Shown here: positions 37,842 to 46,348 of the stretch, one piece after another
Numbering within the stretch: the first letter of the stretch is position 1
How the letters are laid out: every line of letters begins with the position of its first letter
NCBI RefSeq assembly: GCF_022440805.1
Contig: NZ_JAKNTK010000001.1
Coordinates: 3,286,001-3,350,000, forward strand
Direction of reading: 5' to 3'
Length of the DNA stretch: 64,000 bases
DNA from: Holdemania massiliensis
GTDB taxonomy: Bacteria; Bacillota_I; Bacilli_A; Erysipelotrichales; Erysipelotrichaceae
Notes under the pieces: model-generated
What the model was told of the DNA's origin: nothing
The model's database searches: none
What the model saw: the letters and a program-made list of their open reading frames with translations, nothing else
Position numbers and translations under genes: made by a program

Positions 37842-38477
37842 ATGTTTAGAAATCGCAAAAAACAAGAAGAACTGGATGATGAACCAGCATTCTTTGAAAA
37901 CGTTGCTGAACCGGCAGCGGAATTGATACCCCAGCCAAAACAGGAGGAAGTGGATAAAATGGAAAATAAGCAGACGATCAGCGCGGAGGAATCCGTTTTA
38001 ACCGAGGATGTCACCGTCAATGGGAATCTGGAATGCGACTGCAATCTGACGATTCTCGGGACGGTTAACGGCAGCGTTCGCTGCGGCAGAGATTTGTTGG
38101 TCAAAGGACAGATTCACGGTGATGTTTCAGCCGCAAATCTGGAACTGCGCAATGGGCAGATTGAGGGGAATGTGGATTGTGAGAATTCACTGACCATGGA
38201 CCGGGAATGCAGTATCCGCGGCAATGTCACCGCCGCAGAATGTCTGACAGACGGCCAGATTTATGGCAATCTGACGATTGCAGAAGATCTGCATGTTCAG
38301 AAGAACGCTTGGATTGAAGGTGATATCACCGCAAAGCAGTTCAGCGTGCTGCAGGGCGCTCATCTGGAAAGTAAGATTGTTATGCTTCAGCATTTGGCCG
38401 AAGAAGAAACAGAATCCGATCAGGAAACGGAAGAGGTCTTCCACACCGAAGCAGAAGAGGAAGAAGAATCAAATTAA
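37842..38477 (+). CDS. Bactofilin (polymer-forming cytoskeletal protein)
   Basis: A 211-residue bactofilin. A charged, flexible N terminus (1-50) precedes the beta-helix domain (about 55-175), visible as repeated short turns of the form VNGNLEC, VNGSVRC, IHGDVSA, IEGNVDC, IRGNVTA, IYGNLTI and IEGDITA. A very acidic tail (EEVFHTEAEEEEE) follows. Bactofilins form filaments at the membrane and scaffold cell-shape or envelope enzymes. This version has acidic rather than basic ends, so membrane contact may go through a partner. AAGGAGGG precedes the ATG; a terminator follows. Confidence 0.92.
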   Translation: MFRNRKKQEELDDEPAFFENVAEPAAELIPQPKQEEVDKMENKQTISAEESVLTEDVTVNGNLECDCNLTILGTVNGSVRCGRDLLVKGQIHGDVSAANLELRNGQIEGNVDCENSLTMDRECSIRGNVTAAECLTDGQIYGNLTIAEDLHVQKNAWIEGDITAKQFSVLQGAHLESKIVMLQHLAEEETESDQETEEVFHTEAEEEEESN

Positions 38478-38480
38478 CGT

Positions 38481-38512
38481 CAAAAGGCACGCCCAGGCAT
38501 GCCTTTTCTTTT
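38481..38512 (+). terminator. Terminator after the bactofilin gene
   Basis: AAAGGCA (38481-38487) pairs with TGCCTTT (38498-38504), followed by a T-rich run. Confidence 0.8.
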
Positions 38513-38546
38513 GAATTCTCTTTGTCTGCGAATGCAGAATACCACT

Positions 38547-39533
38547 TTAATTTTCCAGGCTTTCCATCATCCTTTCAGTGATTTCATCGGCCGTCAATTC
38601 CGGGTGTTGTGAAAAACAGTTCAGGATCTTTGCGATGACTGACTGATCTTCGTCTAAAAGTTCAGCAATCTCTGATTCGCTCATCCCTCTCTTTACATTT
38701 CTCAGCGTTTGCTTAATGACCTTGCTTAATTCCCCTGCCGCTTTGCCTTGTTCGAATGCCTTTAATTTCATCGTGCATTCATCCATCTCTGCCAACCTAA
38801 GCATGGTATCGTAGAAATAGGCCTCATAATCCGGAGTTAATTCGCTCATCTTTTTTACCACCTTTCTGATTTCTGCATCCTGCTCACTGATTTTCGCGAT
38901 CCACGGCCACTTTTCAGGCCACTTTGAACAGCCAAATAAAATTGCCCACCGCTGCAAACCATCCAATTCCTGGATCGGCTTATCATTCAGCACATCGACT
39001 CTTCCTGTTTCCATAATACTCAAATGAGTAACTTCTGTCAAGGGAATCTCTGATTTTTTAAAGCGTATTTCTGATTCATCGGTAATCATTCCAGGAATCG
39101 GGAAGAACGCATAATCTGCGATTAAAATAAGCCACGCTTTTTTCAGATTTTTATAGGCTTTCCCTCTTGTCTGCTGCCCAGCCAAAAGACGTGCCGCATA
39201 ATATTGAAAACGTTTTAAAACATCTTCAAAATCACCTTGCTTTTGAATTTCAACCGCAAAAAGAATTTCATCATTAATTATCCCATGAATATCATAGCGA
39301 ATAGCCTTCTGCTTGTCATAATCAACTTTTTCCTCATTGTTTAAGATTTTCAATGTATCAATCGTACAATAATTCCATTTCATCAGGAAATCTTTAAGAC
39401 ATTCAGTATCCTCTGGATTCCCTAAGATATTTTTGATTAACCAATCGTCCAACAATGAAGGAACTTTCGCATTTTGCTTCATTGCTCTGTAGTACGGTCT
39501 TTTTTCATTGATAAGAAAAACTTCTGTTTGCAT
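38547..39533 (-). CDS. Rpn-family / PD-(D/E)XK nuclease-like protein
   Basis: A 328-residue protein of the Rpn/PDDEXK_2 family (recombination-promoting nucleases, often labelled transposases although they do not transpose by themselves). The nuclease core is at about residues 75-130: the metal-site Asp in IRYDIHGII, then FAVEIQKQ as the E-x-Q part of the motif, and a typical RFQYYAARLLAGQ helix. The C-terminal part is helical and ends in a degenerate region of the kind that often varies in this family. AAGGAG precedes the ATG. It stands alone, flanked by terminators; composition is slightly AT-richer than the neighbours, consistent with mobility. Confidence 0.85.
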   Translation of the reverse strand: MQTEVFLINEKRPYYRAMKQNAKVPSLLDDWLIKNILGNPEDTECLKDFLMKWNYCTIDTLKILNNEEKVDYDKQKAIRYDIHGIINDEILFAVEIQKQGDFEDVLKRFQYYAARLLAGQQTRGKAYKNLKKAWLILIADYAFFPIPGMITDESEIRFKKSEIPLTEVTHLSIMETGRVDVLNDKPIQELDGLQRWAILFGCSKWPEKWPWIAKISEQDAEIRKVVKKMSELTPDYEAYFYDTMLRLAEMDECTMKLKAFEQGKAAGELSKVIKQTLRNVKRGMSESEIAELLDEDQSVIAKILNCFSQHPELTADEITERMMESLEN

Positions 39534-39663
39534 TTTCTCATCTCCTTTATCTTTAATATTGCGTTTTTTTGAAAAAAGCCCCGCAGGTTATTAGAAAAAG
39601 TGAGATTTTTTACCTTCTATCCGGAATTTCAGCATTTGCTGATCGCTTCCAGCGAAAAGAAAA

Positions 39664-39712
39664 AAACAAGACATTCCAGCTTGATTCTCCGCTGAACATC
39701 TTGTTTTCTTGA
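39664..39712 (-). terminator. Terminator at the end of the fumarase-aspartase operon
   Basis: On the minus strand AAAACAAGA and TCTTGTTTT form the outer stem, followed by TTTTTC. It lies just after the stop codon of the PatB-like gene. Confidence 0.75.
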
Positions 39713-39719
39713 ATTTCAG

Positions 39720-40913
39720 TTACGCCGCCGCGGGATTATTCTGATACGCCGCTGCCAGCCGCATCAGACTTTCTTTTAGCAGAGAAGTCGGACAGGCCAG
39801 ATTGATCCGCTCAAAGCCGCTGCCTTCCTCACCAAACAGATACCCTTCATCTAAGAACAACAACGCTTTCTTTGTCATGAATTCTTCCTGTTCATCTTGA
39901 TTGGTGAAATAGGCCCGCAGATCAACCCACAACAGATACGTTCCTTCTAGTGGAGAAACAATCGCTTTCGGAAAATGTTCAGCGAAGAAATCCACCGCGG
40001 TTTTCCGGTTGGTTTCCAGCAACGCAAGCAATTCATCCAGCCAGCCTTCACAGTGTCGATACGCCAGCGTTGCCGCTTCGTAAGCCATGATATTGAGATG
40101 ACCATTAATATAACAGCTCATTGTCGCTTTGTAGGCTGCGCGCAGATCGGGATTGGAAATCACAATATTGGAGCATTGCATGCCTGCCAGATTGAAGGTT
40201 TTGGATACCGACGTGCAGACGATCATCCGGTCGCTCAACTCTTTCGACAAGGACGCGAATACAGTATGCTCATGCCCCGGCAGGATCAGATCGAAATGAA
40301 TTTCGTCGGAAACGATCAGGATATCATGCTTCAGGCACAGCTCGCCGACCTTCATCAACTCTTCCTTCGTCCAAACACGGCCGATCGGATTATGCGGACT
40401 GCAGAAGATCAGCATTTTTACATTGGGATCCGCCAGCTTTGTTTCCAGATCTTCAAAATTGATCGAATAGACCCCATCCTGATTGATCAGACTGCTGGTT
40501 ACTGTGCGACAGCCGCAGGCCTCAATCGTCTTTTTAAACGGATAGTAAACCGGCGTCAGAATGGCTACCTTTTCCCGCGGCTGCACGAAGGCGCGCACCG
40601 CAACATTGATCGCTGTCACTACGCCCGGAAGCAAGACCAGCCAGTCCTTGTCAATCGTCCAATGATGGCGGCGCTGCATCCAGTTCACCGTTTCCGTGTA
40701 GTAATCCTCTCCGGCATCGGTATAGCCTAAAATCCGATTGTCGAGAAACTGCTTGAGTCCTTCGGTAATCTCCGGCGGATTTTTCAGTTCCATATCCGCG
40801 ACAGACAGCGGCACAATCCCCTCCGGCACTTCCGGATTGTGCTTGCGCATGCCCTGCCATTTACTTGAATTCTGGGGCTGACGGTTGATTCGGGTCGTGA
40901 AATCATAGCTCAT
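39720..40913 (-). CDS. MalY/PatB-type PLP-dependent aminotransferase (probable cystathionine beta-lyase)
   Basis: A 397-residue fold-type I PLP enzyme of the MalY/PatB subgroup. It opens with the subgroup's YDFTTRINR...SSKWQ and contains PLSVADMELKNPPEI. The PLP Lys is in SVSKTFNLAGMQCSN (about residue 235) and the phosphate and ring contacts in CSPHNPIGRVW and VSDEIHFDL. Members cleave C-S bonds of cystathionine or cysteine, or act as aminotransferases. It is the last gene before the terminator and 51 bases after the malic enzyme, so it could transaminate pyruvate or belong to sulfur metabolism independently. Confidence 0.88.
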   Translation of the reverse strand: MSYDFTTRINRQPQNSSKWQGMRKHNPEVPEGIVPLSVADMELKNPPEITEGLKQFLDNRILGYTDAGEDYYTETVNWMQRRHHWTIDKDWLVLLPGVVTAINVAVRAFVQPREKVAILTPVYYPFKKTIEACGCRTVTSSLINQDGVYSINFEDLETKLADPNVKMLIFCSPHNPIGRVWTKEELMKVGELCLKHDILIVSDEIHFDLILPGHEHTVFASLSKELSDRMIVCTSVSKTFNLAGMQCSNIVISNPDLRAAYKATMSCYINGHLNIMAYEAATLAYRHCEGWLDELLALLETNRKTAVDFFAEHFPKAIVSPLEGTYLLWVDLRAYFTNQDEQEEFMTKKALLFLDEGYLFGEEGSGFERINLACPTSLLKESLMRLAAAYQNNPAAA

Positions 40914-40964
40914 ATTCTTATCCCCACTTTCTGACTTCGCTTTGTCAATGCTTAAAAGACTTGC

Positions 40965-42143
40965 TTATTTACGGATATAACCGCTCTTGATGCAGGCTTC
41001 TTTGACGGCCTGCGACACGGCGGGAACGACGCGGGAATCAAATGGCGAAGGAATAATATATTCTTCCGTCAACTCTTCCGCCGGAATCAGATCCGCAATG
41101 GCCTGAGCCGCCGCCAGCTTGACTTCTTCTGTGATCCGGGTGGCCTTCGCATCCAGCGCGCCGCGGAAAATACTCGGGAATGCCAACAGGTTGTTAACCT
41201 GGTTCGGGAAATCAGAACGTCCGGTAGCCGCGATCAATGCGCCGCCTTGCTTTGCTTCGTAGTAATCAATTTCCGGCGTCGGATTGGCCAGTGCCACGAT
41301 AAAACAGTCCTTATTCATCGTCGCGATATCCTCTTTGGTCAACAGGTTGCCCTTGGAAACACCGATGAACACATCCGCGCCGACCAGCGCTTCTTTTAAG
41401 TTTGCCGGACTTTCACCATGCAGGTTGGTATACTCCAGAAGTTCCTGCTTTAATGGATTATAGCTGTCCTTCTTTTCCGGATGCAGCACACCCTTGGAAT
41501 CAAAGGCCAGAATGTTTTTGAAGCCATAATTGAACATCATTTTGATAATCGAGCTGCCAGCGGCACCGACGCCGTTGACGATGACCTTCATGTCCTCAGC
41601 CTTCCGGCCGGTTAAGCGCAGACCGTTGATCAGCGCCGCCAGAACGACGATTGCCGTACCATGCTGATCATCATGGAATACTGGGATGTTCAGCTCTTCA
41701 ATCAGCCGCCGTTCAATTTCAACACAGCGAGGAGCACTGATATCTTCCAGATTGATCGCGCCCAAGCCCGGAGAGATCAGCTTGCAGACCTTGATGATTT
41801 CTTCCGGATCTTTAGAATCCACACAGATCGGGAAAGCATCCAAACCAGCGAAACGATGCATTAACAACGCCTTGCCTTCCATGACCGGCAAGCCCGCGAC
41901 CGCGCCGATATCGCCTAAGCCCAGCACCGCTGTCCCATCGGTCACTACGGCTACGGTATTGCCTTTGCCGGTATAACGGTAGGCATTTTCCGGATCCTTG
42001 TTGATCTCTAAGCATGGCTGGGCAACGCCCGGCGTGTAGGCCAGCGTCAGATCTTCCGGAGTTTCACAGGGAACCTTCGGTTCGATGGATAATTTGCCAT
42101 GGTGCAGTTCGTGCAGTTTCAGTGCGTCTTCATAAACAGTCAT
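40965..42143 (-). CDS. NAD(P)-dependent malic enzyme
   Basis: A 392-residue malic enzyme of the short bacterial type, converting malate to pyruvate and CO2 with reduction of NAD(P). Signatures: LAYTPGVAQPCLEI, VTDGTAVLGLGDIGAVAGLPVMEGKA, the ICVDSKDPEEII region, NLEDISAPRCVEIE and FHDDQHGTAIV with the metal ligands, and the Rossmann motif VNGVGAAGSSI near residue 190. It follows aspartase by 4 bases, with its GGAGGG inside the end of that gene, so aspartate can be taken through fumarate and malate to pyruvate within one operon. Confidence 0.95.
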   Translation of the reverse strand: MTVYEDALKLHELHHGKLSIEPKVPCETPEDLTLAYTPGVAQPCLEINKDPENAYRYTGKGNTVAVVTDGTAVLGLGDIGAVAGLPVMEGKALLMHRFAGLDAFPICVDSKDPEEIIKVCKLISPGLGAINLEDISAPRCVEIERRLIEELNIPVFHDDQHGTAIVVLAALINGLRLTGRKAEDMKVIVNGVGAAGSSIIKMMFNYGFKNILAFDSKGVLHPEKKDSYNPLKQELLEYTNLHGESPANLKEALVGADVFIGVSKGNLLTKEDIATMNKDCFIVALANPTPEIDYYEAKQGGALIAATGRSDFPNQVNNLLAFPSIFRGALDAKATRITEEVKLAAAQAIADLIPAEELTEEYIIPSPFDSRVVPAVSQAVKEACIKSGYIRK

Positions 42144-42147
42144 TGTG

Positions 42148-43611
42148 TTATCCCTCCACTTTTTCTTTCTTCTTGTTTTTGGCTAAACGTTTTTTGCCCG
42201 GAATGCCCGGCTTGGTCATTTCCTGAACATCCATGATGATTTCCAGATCATGCTCAGTAATCAATCCGCTTTCCAACAGAACCTCGCGCAGCGTGCGGTT
42301 CTCAATCAGCGCCTGCTTGGCAATCCGGCTGGCGTTGGCATAACCGATATGCGGAGCGAAGGCCGTGATCGGCGATACGGAACGTTCGACAAAGAACAGG
42401 CAGTTTTCCTTGTTGGCCTTGATTCCGTCAATCGCATTGATGCGCAGCGTATGACAGGCATTGGACAGAATTTCAATCGACTCAAACAGATTTTTAAACA
42501 GCACCGGTTCAAAGACGTTCAGTTCCAGCTGCCCGGCTTCGGCGGCTTTGGCAATCGTCACATCGTTGCCGATGACATTGAAGCAGGCCTGGTTGCAGAC
42601 CTCAGCGATGACCGGATTCACCTTGCCCGGCATGATTGAGCTGCCCGGCTGCCGATCCGGCAGCTTAATTTCCGCCAGTCCAGCTTTCGGACCAGAGGCC
42701 ATCAAGCGCAAATCGTTGCACATCTTTGACAGGTTGACCGCCAAGACTTTCAGCGCACCGGAGGCAAAGGCCAGCGTATCGCAGTTGCGCGTTCCATCGA
42801 CCAGATCCTTCGCCGCGGTCAGCGTGATGCCGCTGATTTCGGAAAGCACCGGCACGATCAGCTTCTTGTATTTTTCATCTGCATTCATACCGGTACCCAC
42901 GGCGGTCGCGCCCATATTGACCGCTTTTAAATCGTTAAAGGCGACGCGGATGCGCTTGATATCGCGACCGACCATCGTCGCATAGGCATGAAATTCCTGA
43001 CCTAAGCGGATCGGTACGGCATCCTGCAAATGCGTCCGTCCCATCTTGATCACACCGTCAAATTCCTTAGCCTTCTTCAGCAGGGAATGCTGCAGCTCAC
43101 TCAGCTCGTTAAGCAGCACCTCAACTAAGGCCAGTGCTGTCAATCTTCCGGCAGTCGGAAATACGTCATTGGTTGACTGACCAAAATTGATGTGATCGTT
43201 AGGATGAATATAATCATAGACACCGATCGTGTGACCGGCCAGCTGCGCCGCGCGGTTGGCGATGACTTCATTGGCGTTCATGTTGAAGGAAGTTCCGGCC
43301 CCGCCCTGAATGCAGTCGGTGATAAACCATTCATCCAGCTGCCCGCTAATCACTTCATCACAGGCCTCCGTAATGTATTTTAATCGCTCGTCATCCAGAA
43401 AACCGCATTGGTTGTTGCAGTAAGCACTGGCCTTTTTCACCTTGCCGATCGAACGGATCATCTGCGTGTGCATCCGTCTTCCGGTAATCTGAAAATTCGT
43501 CATGGCCCGCTGTGTCTGCGCGCCGTATAAGGCATTCTTCGGGACTTCGATTTCGCCCAGTGAATCATGTTCCCACCGGAACTGATCTAGGGTTTGTTCT
43601 GTTGCGTTCAT
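42148..43611 (-). CDS. aspA: Aspartate ammonia-lyase
   Basis: A 487-residue aspartase/fumarase-superfamily lyase converting aspartate to fumarate and ammonia. The superfamily signature GSSIMPGKVNPV is present near residue 320. The N-terminal DSLGEIEVPKNALYGAQTQRA and QGGAGTSFNMNANEVIANRA are closer to aspartase than to class II fumarase, which is also not needed because a class I fumarase is in the same operon. The start at 43611 overlaps the DUF523 stop as ATGA, supporting it over an in-frame ATG 11 codons upstream. The C-terminal Lys-rich tail (KKRLAKNKKKEK) is longer than usual. Confidence 0.92.
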   Translation of the reverse strand: MNATEQTLDQFRWEHDSLGEIEVPKNALYGAQTQRAMTNFQITGRRMHTQMIRSIGKVKKASAYCNNQCGFLDDERLKYITEACDEVISGQLDEWFITDCIQGGAGTSFNMNANEVIANRAAQLAGHTIGVYDYIHPNDHINFGQSTNDVFPTAGRLTALALVEVLLNELSELQHSLLKKAKEFDGVIKMGRTHLQDAVPIRLGQEFHAYATMVGRDIKRIRVAFNDLKAVNMGATAVGTGMNADEKYKKLIVPVLSEISGITLTAAKDLVDGTRNCDTLAFASGALKVLAVNLSKMCNDLRLMASGPKAGLAEIKLPDRQPGSSIMPGKVNPVIAEVCNQACFNVIGNDVTIAKAAEAGQLELNVFEPVLFKNLFESIEILSNACHTLRINAIDGIKANKENCLFFVERSVSPITAFAPHIGYANASRIAKQALIENRTLREVLLESGLITEHDLEIIMDVQEMTKPGIPGKKRLAKNKKKEKVEG

Positions 43612-44051
43612 GCGTTTTGTGAATTCTCCTTTTCTTCTTTCCATTCCTCTTCCGTTAACACCCGGACGCCGTGTTGAGAAAACAATTCGGCAGCGATGCC
43701 GCTGCCCGGCTTCAGCGTGCGGGTAAAACTTCCATCATAAATTAAACCTTTTCCACAGGAGGGACTTTTGGACTTCAAGACAGCCATTGTGATCTTGTTT
43801 TCCTGAAGCAAAGCCAGTGCTGCTTCCGCGCCTTTTTGAAAAGCCGCGGTGCATTCTTTCCCCTTCTGGGTACAGACTTGGTTTCCTCGTCTTTCACAAG
43901 GATCGCGGGGAATTTCAAGACCGCCCATCACTTCCGGACAAATCAGAATAGCTTCCCCCTGTTCCACCAGTGCTTTTAACCCTTCCACGGTATTGGCTTT
44001 GCCGTCATAGCGGCAGGCAACCCCGCCTAAACAGGCACTGATCGCGATCAT
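43608..44051 (-). CDS. DUF523 family Cys-rich protein
   Basis: A 147-residue protein of DUF523. Conserved features are SACLGGVACRYDG (two Cys near residues 7 and 12), ICPEVMGGLEIPRDPCERR and LKSKSPSCGKGLIYDG. The Cys residues may bind an iron-sulfur cluster or metal, but the activity is unknown. It overlaps the upstream fumarase beta gene by 4 bases and the downstream aspartase gene by 4 bases (both ATGA), so it is tightly built into this operon. Confidence 0.9.
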   Translation of the reverse strand: MIAISACLGGVACRYDGKANTVEGLKALVEQGEAILICPEVMGGLEIPRDPCERRGNQVCTQKGKECTAAFQKGAEAALALLQENKITMAVLKSKSPSCGKGLIYDGSFTRTLKPGSGIAAELFSQHGVRVLTEEEWKEEKENSQNA

Positions 44052-44581
44052 TCAAAATCCTCAGCGTACAAATCGTTTCCCTGCGTATCAAAGCAGACAA
44101 AGACCGGGAAATCTTCGACTTCCAGCCGCCGGATCGCTTCGCTCTGCAGATCCTCAAAGGCGATCGTTTCCGCCTTTTTCACGCGCAGACCCAATAACGC
44201 GCCAGCGCCGCCGACCGCTGCGAAATAAACCGCTTGGTTGCGGATCATCGCGGCTTTGACTTCATCGCTGCGTTTGCCCTTGCCGATCATGCCGGCTAAA
44301 CCCAAATCCAATAACTGTGGAGTATAGACGTCCATCCGGGTAGCCGTGGTCGGACCGGCACTGCCGAAAATCATGCCCGGCGGCGTCTGCGTCGGTCCGA
44401 CATAATAAATAATCTGTCCGCGCAGATCAAACGGCAGGGGCTGACCTTTGTCGAGCAGCTGCTGCATCCGCTTGTGCGCCGCATCGCGGGCAGTATAGAT
44501 CACACCGCTTAAAAGCACCTGTTCCCCGGCCCTTAAAGACTGACGATCTTCCATCGTCAAAGGCAGCTGAATTTTCTTCAT
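44048..44581 (-). CDS. Class I fumarase, beta subunit
   Basis: A 177-residue C-terminal-type subunit of iron-sulfur (class I) fumarate hydratase. Hallmarks are GPTQTPPGMIFGSAGPTTATRMD near residue 62, MIGKGKRSDEV and FAAVGGAGALL. It pairs with the alpha subunit, whose stop codon immediately precedes its ATG, to interconvert fumarate and malate. L(+)-tartrate dehydratase is related, but the malic enzyme and aspartase alongside favour fumarase. Confidence 0.92.
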   Translation of the reverse strand: MKKIQLPLTMEDRQSLRAGEQVLLSGVIYTARDAAHKRMQQLLDKGQPLPFDLRGQIIYYVGPTQTPPGMIFGSAGPTTATRMDVYTPQLLDLGLAGMIGKGKRSDEVKAAMIRNQAVYFAAVGGAGALLGLRVKKAETIAFEDLQSEAIRRLEVEDFPVFVCFDTQGNDLYAEDFE

Positions 44582-45427
44582 TTACAGCACCACCTTTTTA
44601 TGCCGGGTGACATGACAGTTGATATTCACGGCCACCGGCATTCCCGCAATGTGCGTCGGGAACCATTCAATGTTGACTTTGAGCGCTGTCGTCCGGCCTT
44701 TTAAGCCCATCGGGCCGATGTTGAGCTGATTGATCTGTTCCAGACATTCGCGTTCCAGCTGACGGTATTGTTCATTCTCATTTTCGCTGTCCAGCGGTCT
44801 GCACAGCGCACGTTTGGCAAGATAGGCCGCATAATCCATCGTACCGCCAACGCCGACCCCGACGACCATCGGCGGACAGGCGTTCGGTCCTGCCAGTTTG
44901 ACTGTTTCCACAATGAATTCACGGATGCCTTCGACGCCCTCGGCTGGCTTGCACATCTTAATCCGTGAGCAGTTTTCCGAGCCGAAGCCCTTGGCCGCGC
45001 ATTCGATGACAACTTGATCGCCTTCCACGATCTCGGTATAGATGACCGCCGGCGTATTGGTCAGCGTGTTCTTCCGCTCAAACACCGGATCACTGACCAC
45101 AGAATTGCGCAGATAGCTTCCCTGATAGGCCTCCTCGACGCCCTTGTTGACGGCCTCCTTTAAGGAACCGCCAATAAAATGCACATCCTGTCCGATGCTC
45201 AGCCAGACCACCGCCATGCCGGTATCCTGACAGATCGGCAGCCGCTTGGTTTTCGCCAGTTCCGCGTTTTCCATCAGCAGCTCCAGTGCCTGCTTGGCTC
45301 TCGGCTTGTCTTCCTTTTCGGCATAGGTGACCAGTTTCGTCATCACGTCGTCAGGATATTCAAAAGCGATGCCGCTGCAGCAATCCCTTACGATTTCCTG
45401 TATTTTTTTGACTTCAATTTCTCGCAT
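44582..45427 (-). CDS. Class I fumarase, alpha subunit
   Basis: A 281-residue subunit carrying the 4Fe-4S catalytic site. Cluster Cys residues are likely those in ICQDTGMAV (about residue 61), ENCSRIKMCKPAEG (about 180) and near NACPPMVVGVGVGG. The start at 45427 gives the family length; a longer frame upstream adds unrelated residues. Shine-Dalgarno candidates are AAAGGG 9 bases and AGGAG 1 base upstream. First gene of the operon alpha-beta-DUF523-aspA-malic enzyme-PatB. Confidence 0.93.
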   Translation of the reverse strand: MREIEVKKIQEIVRDCCSGIAFEYPDDVMTKLVTYAEKEDKPRAKQALELLMENAELAKTKRLPICQDTGMAVVWLSIGQDVHFIGGSLKEAVNKGVEEAYQGSYLRNSVVSDPVFERKNTLTNTPAVIYTEIVEGDQVVIECAAKGFGSENCSRIKMCKPAEGVEGIREFIVETVKLAGPNACPPMVVGVGVGGTMDYAAYLAKRALCRPLDSENENEQYRQLERECLEQINQLNIGPMGLKGRTTALKVNIEWFPTHIAGMPVAVNINCHVTRHKKVVL

Positions 45428-45628
45428 ACTCCTAAGCCCTTTCTGTTTGTTATTGTAACACAAACAAAACGGGGAATGAACTGCTTAATCCCCGCATTCC
45501 AGGATGTTCCTGATTCTGATGTAAATTCTTTCAATAAGGAACGCAGCTCTGCTGAAATCACTTTCAGAAACAACATTTCACTCCCATTTTCACAGCCTTG
45601 GGAATACAATAGAAAAAGAGGTGAGAAG

Positions 45629-46132
45629 ATGAAAAAAATTGAGATTGAACAGCTGGATAAGAATCTGATTTCGATGATCCATAACGACTGGGCCGTCCTG
45701 ACCGTTCCCGATGAAGGCAAGGTCAACGGCATGACCGTCAACTGGGTACAGATGGGATGGCTGTGGAACAAGGCTGTCGTCACGGTGTATGTCCGCCCGC
45801 AGCGGCATACCTATCCATTGATCGAACAGAATGAGTGCTTTTCGCTGGCTTTCTTCGATGACGATCAGCGGGATAAGCTGGCGTATCTCGGTAAGGCCAG
45901 CGGCAAAGATGCAGATAAGCTGGCGCATGTCGGCTACACGACGACCGTGCTGGACGGCGCTCCCTGCATCGATCAGGCACGGCTGGTGCTGGTTCTCAAG
46001 AAGCTGGCAGCGATGGAGCTCACCGGCAGTCAGTTTGTGGACAAAACCGTAGAAGCAGCCAGTTATCCTCATCAGGACTATCACAAGGCTTATACCTGTG
46101 AGATTGTGGCGGCCTATCAAAAAGAAGCTTAA
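45629..46132 (+). CDS. Flavin reductase-like (flavoredoxin) protein
   Basis: A 167-residue FMN-binding split-barrel protein of the flavin reductase/flavoredoxin family: MTVNWVQMGWLWNK (about residues 35-48), AVVTVYVRPQRHTY and FSLAFFDDDQRDKLAYLGKASGKDADK match this group in Clostridia. It likely binds FMN and transfers electrons or reduces flavin; partner unknown. GAGGTGAGAAG precedes the ATG at 45629; a much longer frame upstream runs antisense to the fumarase promoter region and is rejected. It is divergent from the fumarase operon. Confidence 0.88.
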   Translation: MKKIEIEQLDKNLISMIHNDWAVLTVPDEGKVNGMTVNWVQMGWLWNKAVVTVYVRPQRHTYPLIEQNECFSLAFFDDDQRDKLAYLGKASGKDADKLAHVGYTTTVLDGAPCIDQARLVLVLKKLAAMELTGSQFVDKTVEAASYPHQDYHKAYTCEIVAAYQKEA

Positions 46133-46157
46133 ATTGATTGAACCGAGTGTTTAAAGC

Positions 46158-46210
46158 AAAAACGGCAGCGATTTTGGAAAGTCCATGCTTTCCAGGTTCT
46201 GCCGTTTTTC
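46158..46210. terminator. Hairpin terminator after the flavoredoxin gene
   Basis: AAAAACGGCAG (46158-46168) pairs with CTGCCGTTTTT, with an inner TGGAAAG/CTTTCCA stem. A and T runs on both sides make it potentially bidirectional. Confidence 0.85.
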
Positions 46211-46224
46211 TTCTGTTTCGTCGT

Positions 46225-46283
46225 AAAAATATGCATGGGCGCAGATTTTAAGTCATTAAAATATGCATGCTTGCATATTTTTA
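46225..46283. repeat. ATATGCAT repeats upstream of the first DUF4143-type ATPase
   Basis: AAAATATGCATG occurs at 46226-46237 and again at 46258-46269. The second is followed by its inverse, forming AAAATATGCA-TGCT-TGCATATTTT (46258-46281); the first is followed by a degenerate inverse (CGCAGATTTT). So there are two sites of the form TATGCA-N4-TGCATA about 32 bases apart, in the leader of the ATPase gene. Confidence 0.7.
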
Positions 46284-46348
46284 CGTTCAGTTTTATACTT
46301 ATAACAGGAACTCAAACTATTTCACTTATTCAGGAAGGAGGTTCAGAT

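Noticed and set aside
38547..39533. Insertion sequence around the transposase-like gene
   Set aside because: The protein is an Rpn-type nuclease; no terminal inverted repeats or target duplications were found next to it.
42148..43611. Class II fumarase as identity of the lyase
   Set aside because: The sequence is closer to aspartase, and a complete class I fumarase is in the same operon.
45179..45628. Long upstream extension of the flavin reductase frame
   Set aside because: It runs antisense through the fumarase gene and promoter; a good ribosome site precedes the ATG at 45629.
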